DNA of 64,000 nt from Rhodosorus marinus (GCA_029953675.1 JAMWBK010000009.1:310001-374000), one strand, 5' to 3'; numbered from the stretch's first letter, positions 12,862-24,884 are shown. The notes: a model not told the origin generated them from the letters alone. Program-made: numbers and translations.

Positions 12862-13857
12862 TTCTCCTCTATCCGCCTATAGATAGCGGCAAAAAAGTAC
12901 AGCTCTCGCTATGTCACCTCTCCTGAACGCATCTTGTAAGTAAAATTCGAAAAATGTACTCGGAAGCACTTTCTAGAACTCACATAGCACCAGAGACTAT
13001 TGTCAACCTCCCCAACCTTACAATGTCACGGCCGGTTTTCAAGTAGCTGGCACCGTTCGTCGATCAAACGGATTGCAAAACGTCTTCACGCACGTCGCCC
13101 TTTTTCTTTCTTTTTTTTTTAGCAATTAGTCATTGACATAGGACGTTTTCGTGAAAAGGTGGACGTTCGCTGTCATGATTGATGACGCTCTTCTTCTGAC
13201 TGAAGTCATACGCACCCGGACAAAGTTTTGTGTTTGTTGACGATCCATTGACGTGTGTCGCGTACGACACACGTCAAATGGGTCGGAGGTGATATTCTGG
13301 ATGGAGCGTTTGCTGTCACGATCGAAGACGCTTGTGTTGTCAAACGTCAAAGGATGACGTCGACTCACGTGAAAAACCAATGAAAACTCGAAACCGTTTA
13401 GTTGTTAAAAAATCCTCGGCGGCATACATCTTGATAGGAAACGCGCACCCCAACGGACTTTTCCCATCAAGAGCTGATGCTTTCTTGCTGGAATTATCTA
13501 CTGATCTAATACATCTTTCATGCGAAGGCAGTCAACCCGGTACGCTTTAGAGGTTTGCCCCAGTGAGATGAGTTCGCGAGGAAAGCATGGGCAATCCTGG
13601 AACGAAAGAAAGAACGTATTAGAGAAGAGACATTACGGTCTCAGATGCGATGAAAGAATAAGCAAGTCATGGTGGTCAACTGGTTTAAGCCATGCTTAGG
13701 ACTGGCGGTTTGGATACGTTTGATGTAGAGTAAGGGCTGTGAAGAAGCTAGGAGGAAGGTTTCAATCTCGTCTTTCCGGGATGTGCTCAGTACGGTCAAA
13801 ACAAGGTGTACTAAGTTTTCCGTGAGACTTATGGAGTCTTGAGTTTTTGTAGGATAA
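12862..13857. other. Intergenic region with TGACG-rich repeats
   Basis: No gene is seen. The segment 13130-13380 is unusually rich in TGACG/CGTCA words. It holds a direct repeat (13161-13190 and 13303-13332) and a 13-bp inverted repeat (listed separately). It lies between the divergent PPR gene and the exons preceding menD, so it could hold promoter elements. Confidence 0.4.
13248..13277. promoter_or_regulatory. Perfect 13-bp inverted repeat containing TGACGTG
   Basis: The arm TTGACGTGTGTCG (13248-13260) is followed by a 4-base loop CGTA and its exact reverse complement (13265-13277). Each arm contains TGACGTG, which matches the ACGT-core sites bound by bZIP factors in plants. The location between divergent genes fits an operator-like site, but its function is inferred only. 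Confidence 0.4.
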
Positions 13858-14559
13858 GTGATAGACGAGTTTTTGGACATGTCTTTGCAAGGTGGGAGAC
13901 TAGAACGCGTTCACTCCCTGCCGGTGGCCCTGAACCTTCTAGCAAAGGAGGCCTCAGCATGGGAGTCCACCAAGGGACAAGATTTCGAGCAGGAATGTCG
14001 AGTTGTGCCCGAACCCGACGTCTTTCAGTGGCAACTAGAACAGACTAACGTCCATGTCCAGGTTAGCAGTTTTCAGAACTACTTGTGATCTGCCGAGGAA
14101 TCTTTCTAATCCTGTCCGTTGTGTGGTTCGATTCACACGTGATAGACATACATGTGTCTCCCCCTTGTTTCCTTGTCTGAGTTTGCCGGCGTAGGGAAAT
14201 GTATCGCTTCAGGTAGCCTCGAGTACCGCACGACTTGTTGGGTAGATCAAGATGACAGGGAAATGTTTTCACCCATCACACTGAGAAGATCTCAGGATGG
14301 GACAACGCTCAATGTGTACATACCAAGAGCGCAGTCGACAGCAGCCGTTCAGACATTACAAAAACTCGCGGCAAATGCGAGGTCGACTAACCATCATCAG
14401 TGCCAGTGTGCAGACACGTATCGCCTGATGGAGTTCGAAGGTGTTTGTATGAATCTGAAGGATTCGCTGCTTTTCAAAGCAAGTCATGTATTGCGCTCGT
14501 GTAGAAAATCTGTCCCGACGTTCATGATCGAGTCAAGCAGTGAAGAAGTGAAGCTGTGA
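13858..14559 (+). CDS. Unrecognised exons upstream of menD
   Basis: Two protein-like open stretches are seen. The first runs from ATG 13858 to about 14060 (MIDEFLDMSLQGGRLERVHS...) and ends at a possible GTTAGC donor. The second runs from about 14213, after a TTCAG acceptor, to about 14540. It contains EYRTTCWVDQDDREMFSP and ADTYRLMEFEGVCMNLKDSL. A possible splice from A|GTGAAG near 14537 to the CTCACAG acceptor near 14610 would join it in phase to the first menD exon. It could therefore be an N-terminal extension of MenD, or a separate small gene. I recognise no family; it does not look like the chorismate-binding core of MenF. Confidence 0.4.
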
Positions 14560-14615
14560 GCAAAGCTCCACAACCATACTCATAATTCTCGTTTGCTTGC
14601 TTCCTCACAGTCGGG

Positions 14616-17428
14616 ATGAAGCTCGTTTTCTTGCGAGCTATCCTATCTACTGGAACTAATCGTACTCCACTGCGCATTGCTTCTAGACATCTCCCCGAGT
14701 CAGCCGTTGAGAACCTGCTGACTGTCCCCAATGCTGCGAGAGGTTCTGCCTCCGCTCAGTTTAATTGGTTCTTCTTTCCAAAAACTGAATCAATAATTTT
14801 CTCTTGGATTTCCCGAAAAGGAGCGCGTGACCTATCAGTTCGCCTGTCAGGAAGACAGGAATGTGTTCAGCCAAGGCCCTGCACCGTAACTTTCAGCAAG
14901 CGGAAGAGGCGATGGACTGGACCACAGCTGGTCCTTTCAGATGAAAGTAATCGTGTCGGTTCGGTTAGTCTTAGGACACAGCCGAACATCAACGCGGTGT
15001 GGGGAGTAGCTGTTGTGGAGGTATACCAGGGTCAAAAATTGACGTATCAACTCAAATCGCCTTCCTTGCGTTCTCGAACCTGACTATTGCTCCTTATTGC
15101 AGGAGCTGTCTCGACTCGGCGTAAATTTCTTTTTCGTAGCACCAGGGTCCAGGTCAACTCCCTTGGCGTACGGTCTTAGTCGCGTCACATCGATTAGGTG
15201 AGTCGTTTGTATGGCGAGGGACGCAGATGACCGGCCTTACAGGATCTCATTCAATGTTGGCGGTCGGCTGTTGCCAGGTATTTCATGGTACACGACGAAA
15301 GGATAGCTGGTTTTATGGCGTTGAACTACGCGAAAGCTTCTGGCAGGCCCGCAGCGGTTGTGACGACATCGGGAACTGCGGTAGCGAACCTCTTCCCGAG
15401 CGTCGTGGAGGCCTCGAGCACCGAAGTTCCGCTGATCCTTCTCACTGCTGATCGCCCGTCAGAGTTAAGAGACTCAGGAGCTCCTCAAACGATTGATCAG
15501 GTGGGCCCTGAGCGGTTTGTGAGTATTATAATAGTTGGGGTCCGCTAACGAGGTACGTCCGCTCTTCAGGTGAAAATCTTTGGCAGATACGCTAGATTCT
15601 TCTGCGATGTACAGAGCCCAATAGACGCCATCCCTCTGCGATCGGTGCTGAGCACTATTGATCACGCTGTCATGAAAGCAACTTCGACCTATTCGGGGCC
15701 CGTGCACTTGAACCTAATGTTCCGCGAAAAGCTTGCACCAGACCCGACATCGTGGGACCATGTCAAAGTTCTTCAAGGCCTTGATGAATGGGAGAGCGGA
15801 GGACGACTTCCATTCTCGATAATTCCGCAGAAACTTGACGATAGAGGTAAGAGCTGAGGTCGATGAGACGGGCAGTTCAAGCGTGAAGCAGGTTATTTGT
15901 TGGCTTTAAGCTCGGTGAGCACTAAGCGTTTTCGCGTACTGGCCAAACAGATTTCTCGTATGAAGTTGAACTGTTCATCACGCTTCTTGCTAGTACAAAT
16001 CGCGTTCTTGTTGTCGCTGCCGGATCTCTCACCGACCAGGATGCCCACGCAATTAGATCGTTTTCCAACATGTGAGTTTCGCTGTATCGACGCTAGGCAA
16101 CACTAGCGTCCTCATGAATTTATCGCCGCCTTTCTTCATCTCCGTTAGAGTGCAAAGTCCAGTTGTACCTGATGTGCTTTCCGGACTAAGGTTTGATAGA
16201 GCTGAACTGAAGTACTCGAGGATTTCATATATGGACCAACTCCTCCTGGTCCCCGAAGTTTTCAATTTCGATGACGATTTCATCGCCTTGCAGTTTGGAG
16301 AACGGGTCTGAGTTCCACCATTCAGCTGAGCATACATCGACATATGTGGCAATGAGGTCTGAACCCCAACCTTTCCCTTTAATGCGGCAGATCGTTTCAA
16401 AGCGTATCAACGCGCTCCTATCAAGAAGCAGACGCATTGTAGTTTCACGGTCCGAAGACCGGTTCGATGATGATCATAACGTTCTCCTGCGAATTAGAGC
16501 GAGCCCAAGCTCATTCCTCCTGAGATTGATGAATAGCGGGGACCTACCACTTGCAAACGGAATGCAAGATCTTGCTGAGGTCTCGGGCCTTGTGAGGGAC
16601 TTCTACAAAGAGAGTAAGCGTTTCGATGTTTAGACTTCCTTCTCTTGCGTAGATCTGTTAACTAATCCGAGTCCCTCTGTACAGGCTTCACGAGAGAACT
16701 AGAGAGTAACGGCGTACCTTCGGAGGCACTCCTCGCATGGTGGATTACGGAAATGCTACCCGATGATTCGACTGTATTTGTATCGAACAGCATGCCCATC
16801 AGGGACTTGAACTTCTTCGGTATTGACAGGTAATTAGGCATGAAACACGGACGCGAGCAGAGGACGAATCAACTCAACAACTTATTTTTCATATCCTGAA
16901 CCCTTCAGTAAACGTTTAAAAGTACATTCTAACAGAGGCGCTAACGGGATCGATGGGATAATAAGCAGCGCTCTAGGGTTTATGGTCGCGCAGGGGAGAC
17001 CCGTTACAGTCGTTATTGGGGACATGGCGATGCTGCATGATCTAGGTGCACTTCATGAGGTGCAGCAGCTGAAGAAGAAAAACTTGAGAGGCCCTGCTAA
17101 GGCGGACACGAAAGGCGAACCAGGCCTGACAATCATTGTGGTCAACAATGGGGGGGGGGGAATCTTCAACTTCCTCCCCGTGGCTAAACACGAAGAGTTC
17201 TTGACCGAGTTTTTCCAGACAAATCACACTGTCTCATTTGCGGACTGCGCAAAAAACTTCAACCTTCGCTACTCTTGCGCGAAGAGTACGGGTGACCTTA
17301 AGTCATGGGGCTCGGATCCTCCAAAGGAATCGTTTCGTATGCTAGAGGTGAAATGCAAATCTCTCAATGAAAATGCGGAGGAGCACGCGCTACTCCAGAA
17401 GCACCTGGTGAAGTTTCTCCAGAGATAA
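14616..17428 (+). CDS. menD: MenD, SEPHCHC synthase of phylloquinone/menaquinone synthesis
   Basis: MenD is a thiamine-diphosphate enzyme that condenses isochorismate with 2-oxoglutarate. Nine exons join in phase: 14616-15020, 15103-15197, 15278-15500, 15570-15846, 15951-16071, 16149-16305, 16391-16613, 16685-16829 and 16936-17428. Motifs in order are [91 protein letters not shown] and [16 protein letters not shown]. The ThDP/Mg motif follows as GDMAMLHD ... [12 protein letters not shown]. If ATG 14616 is the start the protein is 712 residues, about 115 longer at the N-terminus than bacterial MenD, room for a transit peptide plus an unassigned segment. The upstream exons could extend it further. 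It ends after the MenD domain with no MenC or MenH part, unlike PHYLLO. It is convergent with the MIP gene. Confidence 0.93.
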
Positions 17429-17715
17429 ACGAGAAAGGTTTAGTTAACTTATTGTGAGCTGCAGCGGAGGATCAATCTAGTAGGCAATACGGCTTGTTTA
17501 GATTTCTATTGTGTCGTCTCCGCCCTCATAAATCGTTCTGATCCTGATGTACAAAGTTTCCGACAAGAAGGCTAGAAGAGGAACTTAAACCTTTCGCGAT
17601 TCTCTTTCTCGTGCTCTCCGTCATCTGCGGTTTGGTTTTAGCAACGAACGGGAGATCGACTCAGAATGTGCACATCGAAGTAAAACGATTATTGGGTTTT
17701 CTGGGAGGCGCAAAG

Positions 17716-20700
17716 CTACTCACCCAGAATCCCAGCATCTCTCAAGTAGCTTCTCACGCTCATATCCTGGCCAACTAGAGAGGTGATCAACTCCTTAGGA
17801 TCACGGCTGCCACCATACATTAAGAAGTCGAATCGTAACCTGTCGCCTGATGCTCTCGAGGTAGGGTCATTTTGGAAGAGTGCCTGCCAAATCTCAGAGG
17901 CAATCACTTTGGCGTAGAGGTAACTAGGAATTTTAGGCACAGAAAAGTAGTCTTAGCAAAGCTATGTCCGCAACGAGATGATCACATTCCGGGATCAGCA
18001 CCTGTAGTAACCCGCTCCGTATCCAACGACGTGTCCAAAGGTTGTTTCCCACGGAACATTGTTAGCTGGTGTGATGCAAGCGAACGTCTTGAACAAATCT
18101 GAATAGACTTGAGTCCAGTTCGAGCTGGAAGGTTTCGTGTGCAGCTCAAGGTCAAAGGCAGAAAGCAGTATCTGTTGCTGGATGTCCATCCCGGAAAACT
18201 GGACAATGAGAAACATTCTCATCAATCAGCGAGGCGAGGTTCCTTGCATTTAAGCAAAGTGCGGTGGTCTGAGTTGGCGGTTTACTTACCATGGTAGAAT
18301 CCTTTTGAAAGCGGTCAATCTCATTCTGGCTTATAGCTCGTCCTGTGTAGACGCTCCTGGCAAACTTTGAAAGCACTCGATGGTCCCAAATAAAGTGCTC
18401 GAACAGGTGCGATGGAATTTCCACAAAATCTACTGGCCCGCGTGTCCCCGAGAGGTGCTGAAATTTCGTCCTCGACAGGAGAGAATGACATGCGTGCCCA
18501 AACCTACGAGGGAACAATCCTAGTCAGTCACCATCCACAACTCGGGTGCACGATCACACACGAGCCAAAAAAATGATCAGTCATTGCCTGTGAAACTTAC
18601 TCATGGAACAGCGTTTCCGCCTCTCCGTGGCTTAGCAGAACAGGGTCAGAACCGGACGCGTTTGTGAAATTACAGACAAGAGCTACCACAGGCTTCTGGT
18701 AATCTAGTCCGGGTCCCTGCTCCCGTCCGCAACTAAACAAAAAGCATGAAGAAATTTCAGTGAGAGCGCGAATATGTTCTTGCTCGACCGCGGTTTCGAT
18801 GAATTACCGAATTGTGAATTGGGCAGCGTGATTGTACTTTCCAGCGCGTGGGTACAGATCTAGATATATGTAGCCAAGGACGCCTTCCGTTTCATGTCTC
18901 ATTTGCATCTACGCGAACAGGAAAGCGAACGAAACTCGATGAGCCGGACACAGGCTGATTGGGTGTAGGATCATTATGGCCGAAGCATGAGCACCTTCTT
19001 AACATCAGAGTGCCACAGCTCATTCTCCGAGGCTTCACATTCGAGTAGGTCGATACCGAAGAGCGATTTGACGAGCATGCCCATTCCTTCAACGCAGGAT
19101 GATAACGAGAAATACTCGCATAAGCTCGATCCATCCGAGGGCTTTGACATTTTGGCTTTCGCTTGGGCCATGTAGTAACTTCGATCCCAGCTGAAGGATG
19201 CGATTACAATACGAGACTTCGATCATTCAGCAATCTGCAAATCAATTTTTGTGGTCTCGAACTACTGTTGATCAGCGCAAAGCTCACGGGTATATGTGCC
19301 CTCCCGAACCAGCTCCTTCAGCCTCATTCTTCAATGATTTCAGTATCTTCACTTCTTGCTGAGCCTTTTTCTCAACCTATTGTAAAACGAAAACTGCGCG
19401 ATCAGCAAGTGCGAACTAACCAGTCGAAACAACCAATCACAGTTCACCTCCTTCGACAAGCTCTCCAAGAAGTTCATGGGAGACTCCGTTGACGCGCGAT
19501 CTCTCAGCGAAATGCTCAAGTAGTTGTCAAAGCTCAGGGCATTCGCCAAATCCTCACGAACGTTTAACAGATGCTTAAGAACCTAGAATCCAAAAGTTGA
19601 ACGAGACTTGTGAGGCTGTGGTCCTTTGCTTCCGCCGTCGCGGCCTAGCGCGTTGACGTCTTTGTTGTTGTCATCGTCTACGGTCACTTACCTCTGTGTT
19701 GGGATGGCACACGCTTGCTTCATATACTTGTCTTCGAACCGTTGGGTTTGAAACCCATTGCATTACAGTGCTCACTGCGCTTGGCAGCATAGGGATAATC
19801 ACCTAGTGACAGCATTCGTGGAACTTTTCTTTCTAAGCCATCTGTCCGGGTAGGCTAGACTCATGTGTCTATACGTCATTGTGGCTACAAAACAGGTTTG
19901 ATCGTACCTTGCCGGGATCCGAGCTGGATCTTTTCAGAGATCTTATCAGCGCAGACGGCAGCGGCTTCAGCGCTTCCGGGTGAAAGCTTATCTGGACGAA
20001 GAGAAAGTCCAACAGATTCGTATTTCAGATAACCTAGAAAGTTTTGATCGGTTGGCGGAAGGCCCCACACCTCTTTCAAGGTGTTCTGTTGTAGGTTTTG
20101 CGTGAATTGGGATCCAAGTTCGTGCATTCTGCTGTTCAAGGCGACAACGGTGCCCCTGTCAGCAGTGCCCAGTCCAATTCCTCCTTGTTCAAAGTCTTTC
20201 TTAAGTGACGCTGACTGGTATGATCAGCAGTATCCGAGTGCCGTTAGTTACAGCGACAAGTTGAGTTCTGAAGAGACTGGACGCAGCATGTTACCATGAT
20301 CCTCTCCTCCGCGCTCAAATCGTGACCGGAAGCTTCCAGCTTCACAAGTGCGTCATATAAAGCAGCGTGGGCGTTCAACCCCTGCATGTATGCGCCGACG
20401 TCACTAAACGCGTAGTCCGCTGCCGATCGAAAGTCTGCAGAGCGCAGCGGTTTCGCATCACGGAATGAGCTATTTTGCTGCTGTTCTGCAAATGGAGCTG
20501 CCTGACACCTACCTGGATCCGGATGAACGTTTCTGCAAAGCTCGGCGCAATCTACGACTCTACAAAGAGTATCCGAGAGCGCATCAAGATGTTGCAAAAC
20601 GATGGGGGACACAGTGGAGCCAGTGGAGCATTTGGTAACTAGAGCATTACATTGTTCTACGCACTGAGAAGAGATTTTAGACCAGTCCGACGGTCTGTGC

Positions 20701-20931
20701 AGCCCCTGCAGGAAAACAAAAATTAGGACAATTAGGACAATGGGCAGGGTTGAGTAGTCACGTCCGCCAGAACCTCAACAGATAAAAAGACCATACCCTC
20801 AAGCCGAACTGCCCAACATCATCAGCATGCGTTTCATGAACCGAAGACACGGCAAGCCCATCTTTTCTCGAGAAACTGGCGGAAAACAATCGTCTTGCGA
20901 ACCTCACTCGCAACGATTGACATCGCAACAT
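17716..20931 (-). CDS. MIP: Mitochondrial intermediate peptidase (M3 oligopeptidase)
   Basis: MIP/Oct1 removes an octapeptide from matrix proteins after the main processing peptidase has cut. The start ATG at 20931-20929 opens a mitochondrial-type leader (MLRCQSLRVRFARRLFSAS). Exon 2 (about 20709-20510) carries GLHRPSDWSK and SDTLCRVVDCAELCRNVHPD, characteristic of MIP rather than other M3 enzymes. Later exons give SLFGIDLLECEASENELWHS and LGYIYLDLYPRAGKYNHAAQ. The zinc site is LFHEFGHACHSLL, with HEFGH split by an intron near 18520-18600, followed by SGTRGPVDFVEIPSHLFEHF. The C-terminus ends RSYLRDAGILGE at 17716. The catalytic HExxH is intact. About ten short introns were seen; edges in 19.2-20.2 kb are approximate. 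Confidence 0.92.
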
Positions 20932-21887
20932 CCTACGAACGGGGTCCGTCAAAGCGCGGGAAAACGGATATCCAAAAATACCTTGGCTAAATAATAGCCT
21001 ATTACATATCCATATATTCAATAGTAATCACCAAAAACAGCTCATGTACCCTCTTCAGGACACAGCAGCTACTACCCAGACTCCTCACCATCGCCCAATA
21101 GCACTGACACGATCCCCATCCGCAACGAAACCTTAAAACCAAACAATTTCCACAGAAAAACTCACACGGCATGAATAAATCCATTTTCAATATTTACTTC
21201 AAAAACACTTTAGAATGGATCGGAATCGGCGAAAAGATAATACCTGTTATTATTTTATATATTCTATATAAACTGTAAGCTGCGGTCAACACCGCATTAG
21301 ATATTCACAAATAACTACTGGTTATAGTGTTTTATTGTATTTATTACCGTTTGTCTTCGATCTTCAATATTTACTTCCAGAAAACTTTAGAACGGATCAG
21401 AATCGTGGAAAAGACAATACGAACTATTATTATTTAATTTATATAAATTGAGAGCTGTAGACAATACGGCATAATATATTTAAAATAAACATGAATTATA
21501 GTGTTTTAATTTATTTTTGCGGTTTGTCTTCGAAATGCGACATTACGAAGTCATCGGGTGGATGTGTGGGGGACCTCGGTGTGGGCAACACAGCTAGTAG
21601 TTTATCGTGGTGTTCATCACATCCAATGTCCCTGCTCCTGATTGATGATCTAGCTTACAGGACTATAACGCCGAATCTAAACAGTAAGATTCTGGTTTGA
21701 CAGATTGTCGAATCAGATGAGTTCTGTAGCCTGCGGGCTTCTGCCAACTAGATAGGAGGTAGGTTCCCCGCCGTGCATTTCTCGGTCTTTTTATGGTCCA
21801 GATACCTGCCAAGCACATGGACAGAAGTGGCATCGGATGGCTTAATTAGCAGAGATAACACAGCATCGTCAGCGTTGAAGAGACTTC
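20932..21887. other. Intergenic region, partly AT-rich, with a diverged tandem repeat
   Basis: No gene is seen between the MIP start and the stop of the phosphoesterase gene. The segment 21180-21540 is markedly AT-rich and consists of two diverged copies of one sequence (listed separately). The remainder has only short, unsupported open frames. Confidence 0.4.
21186..21533. repeat. Diverged AT-rich tandem repeat, ~177-bp period
   Basis: Copy 1 (21186-21362) and copy 2 (21363-21533) both open TTCAATATTTACTTC, continue with ACTTTAGAA.GGATC.GAATCG, and end GGTTTGTCTTCGA or a close variant. The copies differ by many substitutions and small gaps, so the duplication is older than the one at 6407-6755. 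Confidence 0.85.
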
Positions 21888-23853
21888 CTACCCGGCCTGG
21901 CATGCGAACTCAATGGCATCACAATTACCAACGGCAAAGGCGGTCTGCCGGTTAATATAGTTCGCCAAGAGCTCAAAGTTATGGTTGAACTGATGAACAA
22001 GCTTTGCAAATGAAGATGGTGTCATGTCATTGAGCTTGAGGTCGTCTGTATACAGTGGAAGAGCTTTCCAACCAGGATCCTGTCGTATGGCAGGTCCGGG
22101 ATATTAGTTCCTTCAAGTCGTATGTCCCCATGATCACGACGACTAGTTGCTTACGTTGTGGTTTCCTCTCGCCGATTCAAAGTTCGCTTCTTGCAGAGGG
22201 AAGACATAGTCCTGAAAGTCCACGAGCGCCTTGGTCGAGCTATCAAAGAACACTTGTCTGAACATTGGGTTGCTTCCTTCAAGGGATGGTCGCCTAGGGG
22301 TCAAACCTGTATAGAGTTGGATCCTTTCAGTAGACGCGAGTGTTGCTGAAGAGTTGACAAAGCCAAAATACACGTAGCTCTTACCAGGCATGATGAAGGA
22401 CACGGATAGAGGCTTGTTGGAGCTGTCATAGAAAACCCGGAGCTCGTTTCTGTTGTGATCTCCATAGAACTGTGCGACTACAGTCGACTCGTACTGTTTC
22501 AGGAGCGTCTCGAATGCCTCCAAGAATCGCGGACACCAGTTGTATTCCCGCTCTTTCGCTCCGGGGGATATGTGGGACATTAAGTACACCTTTTCTCCGT
22601 CCTTTTGAGCTCGGAAAAGTTGCTTCTGCATCCACGAAAGCTGCTTGAGCGGGTCATCCGGACGATTGCTGTGTCCACATCCCAATGACTCGTAGATGTT
22701 CAGCAGAGGGTTCCACCTCTTCAGCTTAAGCTGAAATTAAACAAATGATAGAGGCTCGCCCATGAGAAACGGGGCGACCGGGCTTAATGCTTATGCGTGA
22801 CGAGACCTACAGTATAGTACATTGAGTTGTATACGATAACGCGCAGACCTGGGACAGGTTTGATCGTGTAGTATCCGCCCTTTGTAAACGTGCTCTTTGC
22901 CAAATCAGCGGTGTTGAACCAATCTACAGCATCGTAGGCGTCGAAAATACGCCGTAGCTGCGGATCTGGTCCCAGCTCGACATGGTTGGCTGGATAAAGA
23001 TCAATATTCCCCTACATAAGCAAAAACAAGCAAGCAAGGACTTCGCAGTCAGGAGGTATCCTCTGTTCCTCCAGCAAGCGGATGATTCAAAGTTTGCAGG
23101 TTGACGTACCACTGCGACGATGACTCTGGTGTTTGGAAAAAATTTTGTGATTTCTGTGGCAGCCTTTCGAAACGTCGTCTGCAGCAGTTCAGGACAAGGA
23201 AGACCATGAGCTAGTGGCCAGATTGTGACATGAGCTGTGAGAAGGTAATGACGAGTAATCTGGAGCCTCTGCGGGATTGATGTACTGACTTACCAACCAC
23301 GTCGCCGGTGAGAATAATAAAAGGCGGTTTAGAATCTAACGATTTCATCTTCTTCAGCATAGATTCAAGTAAGGACAGTGGAGGATCACATCCAATCCGT
23401 CCAAAGGGAAAGGCGCCCCCGTTGACGGAAAAGGACGCCGATGGGCATCCATCCGCGGGGGAGACACTTCGTCGACATGCCCCGTCAGCGTTCGGTGGCG
23501 TCTGATAGTCGTAAAGCGGCTCAAGGTGCAGATCAGAAATCCAAAAAAAGGAGCTGACGTTCTCAGAAGTTCGCCACGGTGGGAAATTTTGTTTCGAAGA
23601 CCACGCCACAAGTAGAGCCAAGCAGCCCGAAGCGCAAACCGCAACAAAGACAGCAATAAACGCTCGCCACTGACCAGATCGTCACACCCGCCCCAGGAAA
23701 AAAAGCCATTCCACAACGTTCAGACCCGAGCCAATCAAAAAAACTACCCTATCCTCTGCCAAAGAAAACTCAACAACTCACCCATCCTGTCCCAAATCCA
23801 GTCCGTCTCCCCCCAGACGTCCCGACCAATGCCGAGCTCTCACCAGGATCCAT
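21888..23853 (-). CDS. Membrane-anchored acid sphingomyelinase/Ppn1-like phosphoesterase
   Basis: This belongs to the calcineurin-like metallophosphoesterases of the acid sphingomyelinase/SMPDL3/endopolyphosphatase group, which act in secretory or vacuolar compartments. Exon 1 (23853-23782) encodes a short cytosolic head. Exon 2 starts at 23669 with a hydrophobic stretch (AFIAVFVAVCASGCLALLV), a signal anchor. Metal-site motifs follow: SDLHLEPLYD, LTGDVVG, GNIDLYPANH and MSHISPG. The last site, normally GHTH, reads GDHN in AQFYGDHNRNELRVFYD. The family C-terminal region is present (NPMFRQVFFDSSTK). The last exon begins at 22079 and stops at 21888-21890 after DAIEFACQAG. GNxD-YPxN resembles Ppn1 polyphosphatase more than sphingomyelinase. 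The substrate cannot be decided, and the altered HxH site leaves activity uncertain. Confidence 0.85.
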
Positions 23854-24550
23854 GGTTTCAAACCTCAACAAAAACAGACAAACAAATGAGGTGAAAGTCC
23901 TACTTTCCAAACAAACCTCTACTATCAATAGACCTCTATCCTCCAGAAGCCCTCCTTCAGAATTTCACCAAATGCTTCCATGGAACTTTCATTCCAACTC
24001 ACATCAGTCTCTCTGTCACAACAACCATCCCCCGATCGCGACTCTTCTCAAACCCCAAAAACCGTTTCATTGAAAACCAGCCAAACTGCAATATAAAAAT
24101 CCAACTAAAAAATTCAAAATATATTAAAAAATAAGCCAATTATCTTATCGAATACTCGTTACGAAGCGAAACTAACCAATAAAATACAATTATCGTTTAA
24201 TTATGATTGGGGATATAGTATTTTAGAATATTTATGTTTATTTTTTTGTTTTCTGAATGACGGTTGTATTTAAATTGTTTTAGTTTTTAAATGATACATG
24301 AGGTTTTCAACCAATGAATGTGCGCTAATTGAGGTCTTTACCCAATCAAGGATTTTTGAGGGTAGTTGAAAGCACTGGGAGTCGCGTTTCTATTTGCGAT
24401 GTGGATAATTTGGTTTTGGCGGAGTCTTACAGTGATTTAGAGGGTAAGAGGCCGTGAGAGAGCACTGGATAGACGCTCGTTTAAACGATCAAGGATGATT
24501 TGGTTTAAATAGACTTGGCCCCCACACCCCCTTTTCACCGAATCGAGAGC
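23854..24550. other. AT-rich divergent intergenic region
   Basis: No gene is seen. The sequence between 24080 and 24330 is strongly AT-rich with A and T runs. It separates the divergent phosphoesterase gene from the short gene at 24551 and presumably contains both promoters. Confidence 0.4.
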
Positions 24551-24884
24551 ATGGATGTGGTGGAGACTGAATCCCTCAGCATGGACGATGAAATGGTTAC
24601 TAACGCTCTGAGCGAAGGGATTCCTCGTAAATTTACTCTTTCGTCCGTCATTATATGGAGAAGATCAAGCGAGCAGTACCTTGATCTGCTCCGCTTCCGA
24701 TCAGGAATGTTGCCAGTAGCTTTTAGTAGACTTCTAGTCAGAAGCTTACTTTTTTTTTTTACCCAGCATTGATTGAAGTGCCCATCGAGATCGATGAGTT
24801 TCCTGAGCCGAACTGCGCCAGGAGAGTGAAACACAAGGCAGCAAACCGGCGACGGCATCCGTCGCGTGAGGAGGATAGACGCAG
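24551..24884 (+). CDS. Short hypothetical protein upstream of the AAA+ ATPase
   Basis: From ATG 24551 an open frame reads MDVVETESLSMDDEMVTNAL and continues to about 24710. A GT donor near 24710-24730 and a CCCAG acceptor near 24771 would join it to ALIEVPIEIDEFPEPNCARR, ending ...HPSREEDRRS with a stop at 24882-24884. The pattern (acidic start, VPIEIDEFPEP core, very basic tail) looks like a small nuclear protein, but I recognise no family. It ends 20 bp before the start of the next gene on the same strand. The splice donor is uncertain. Confidence 0.4.
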
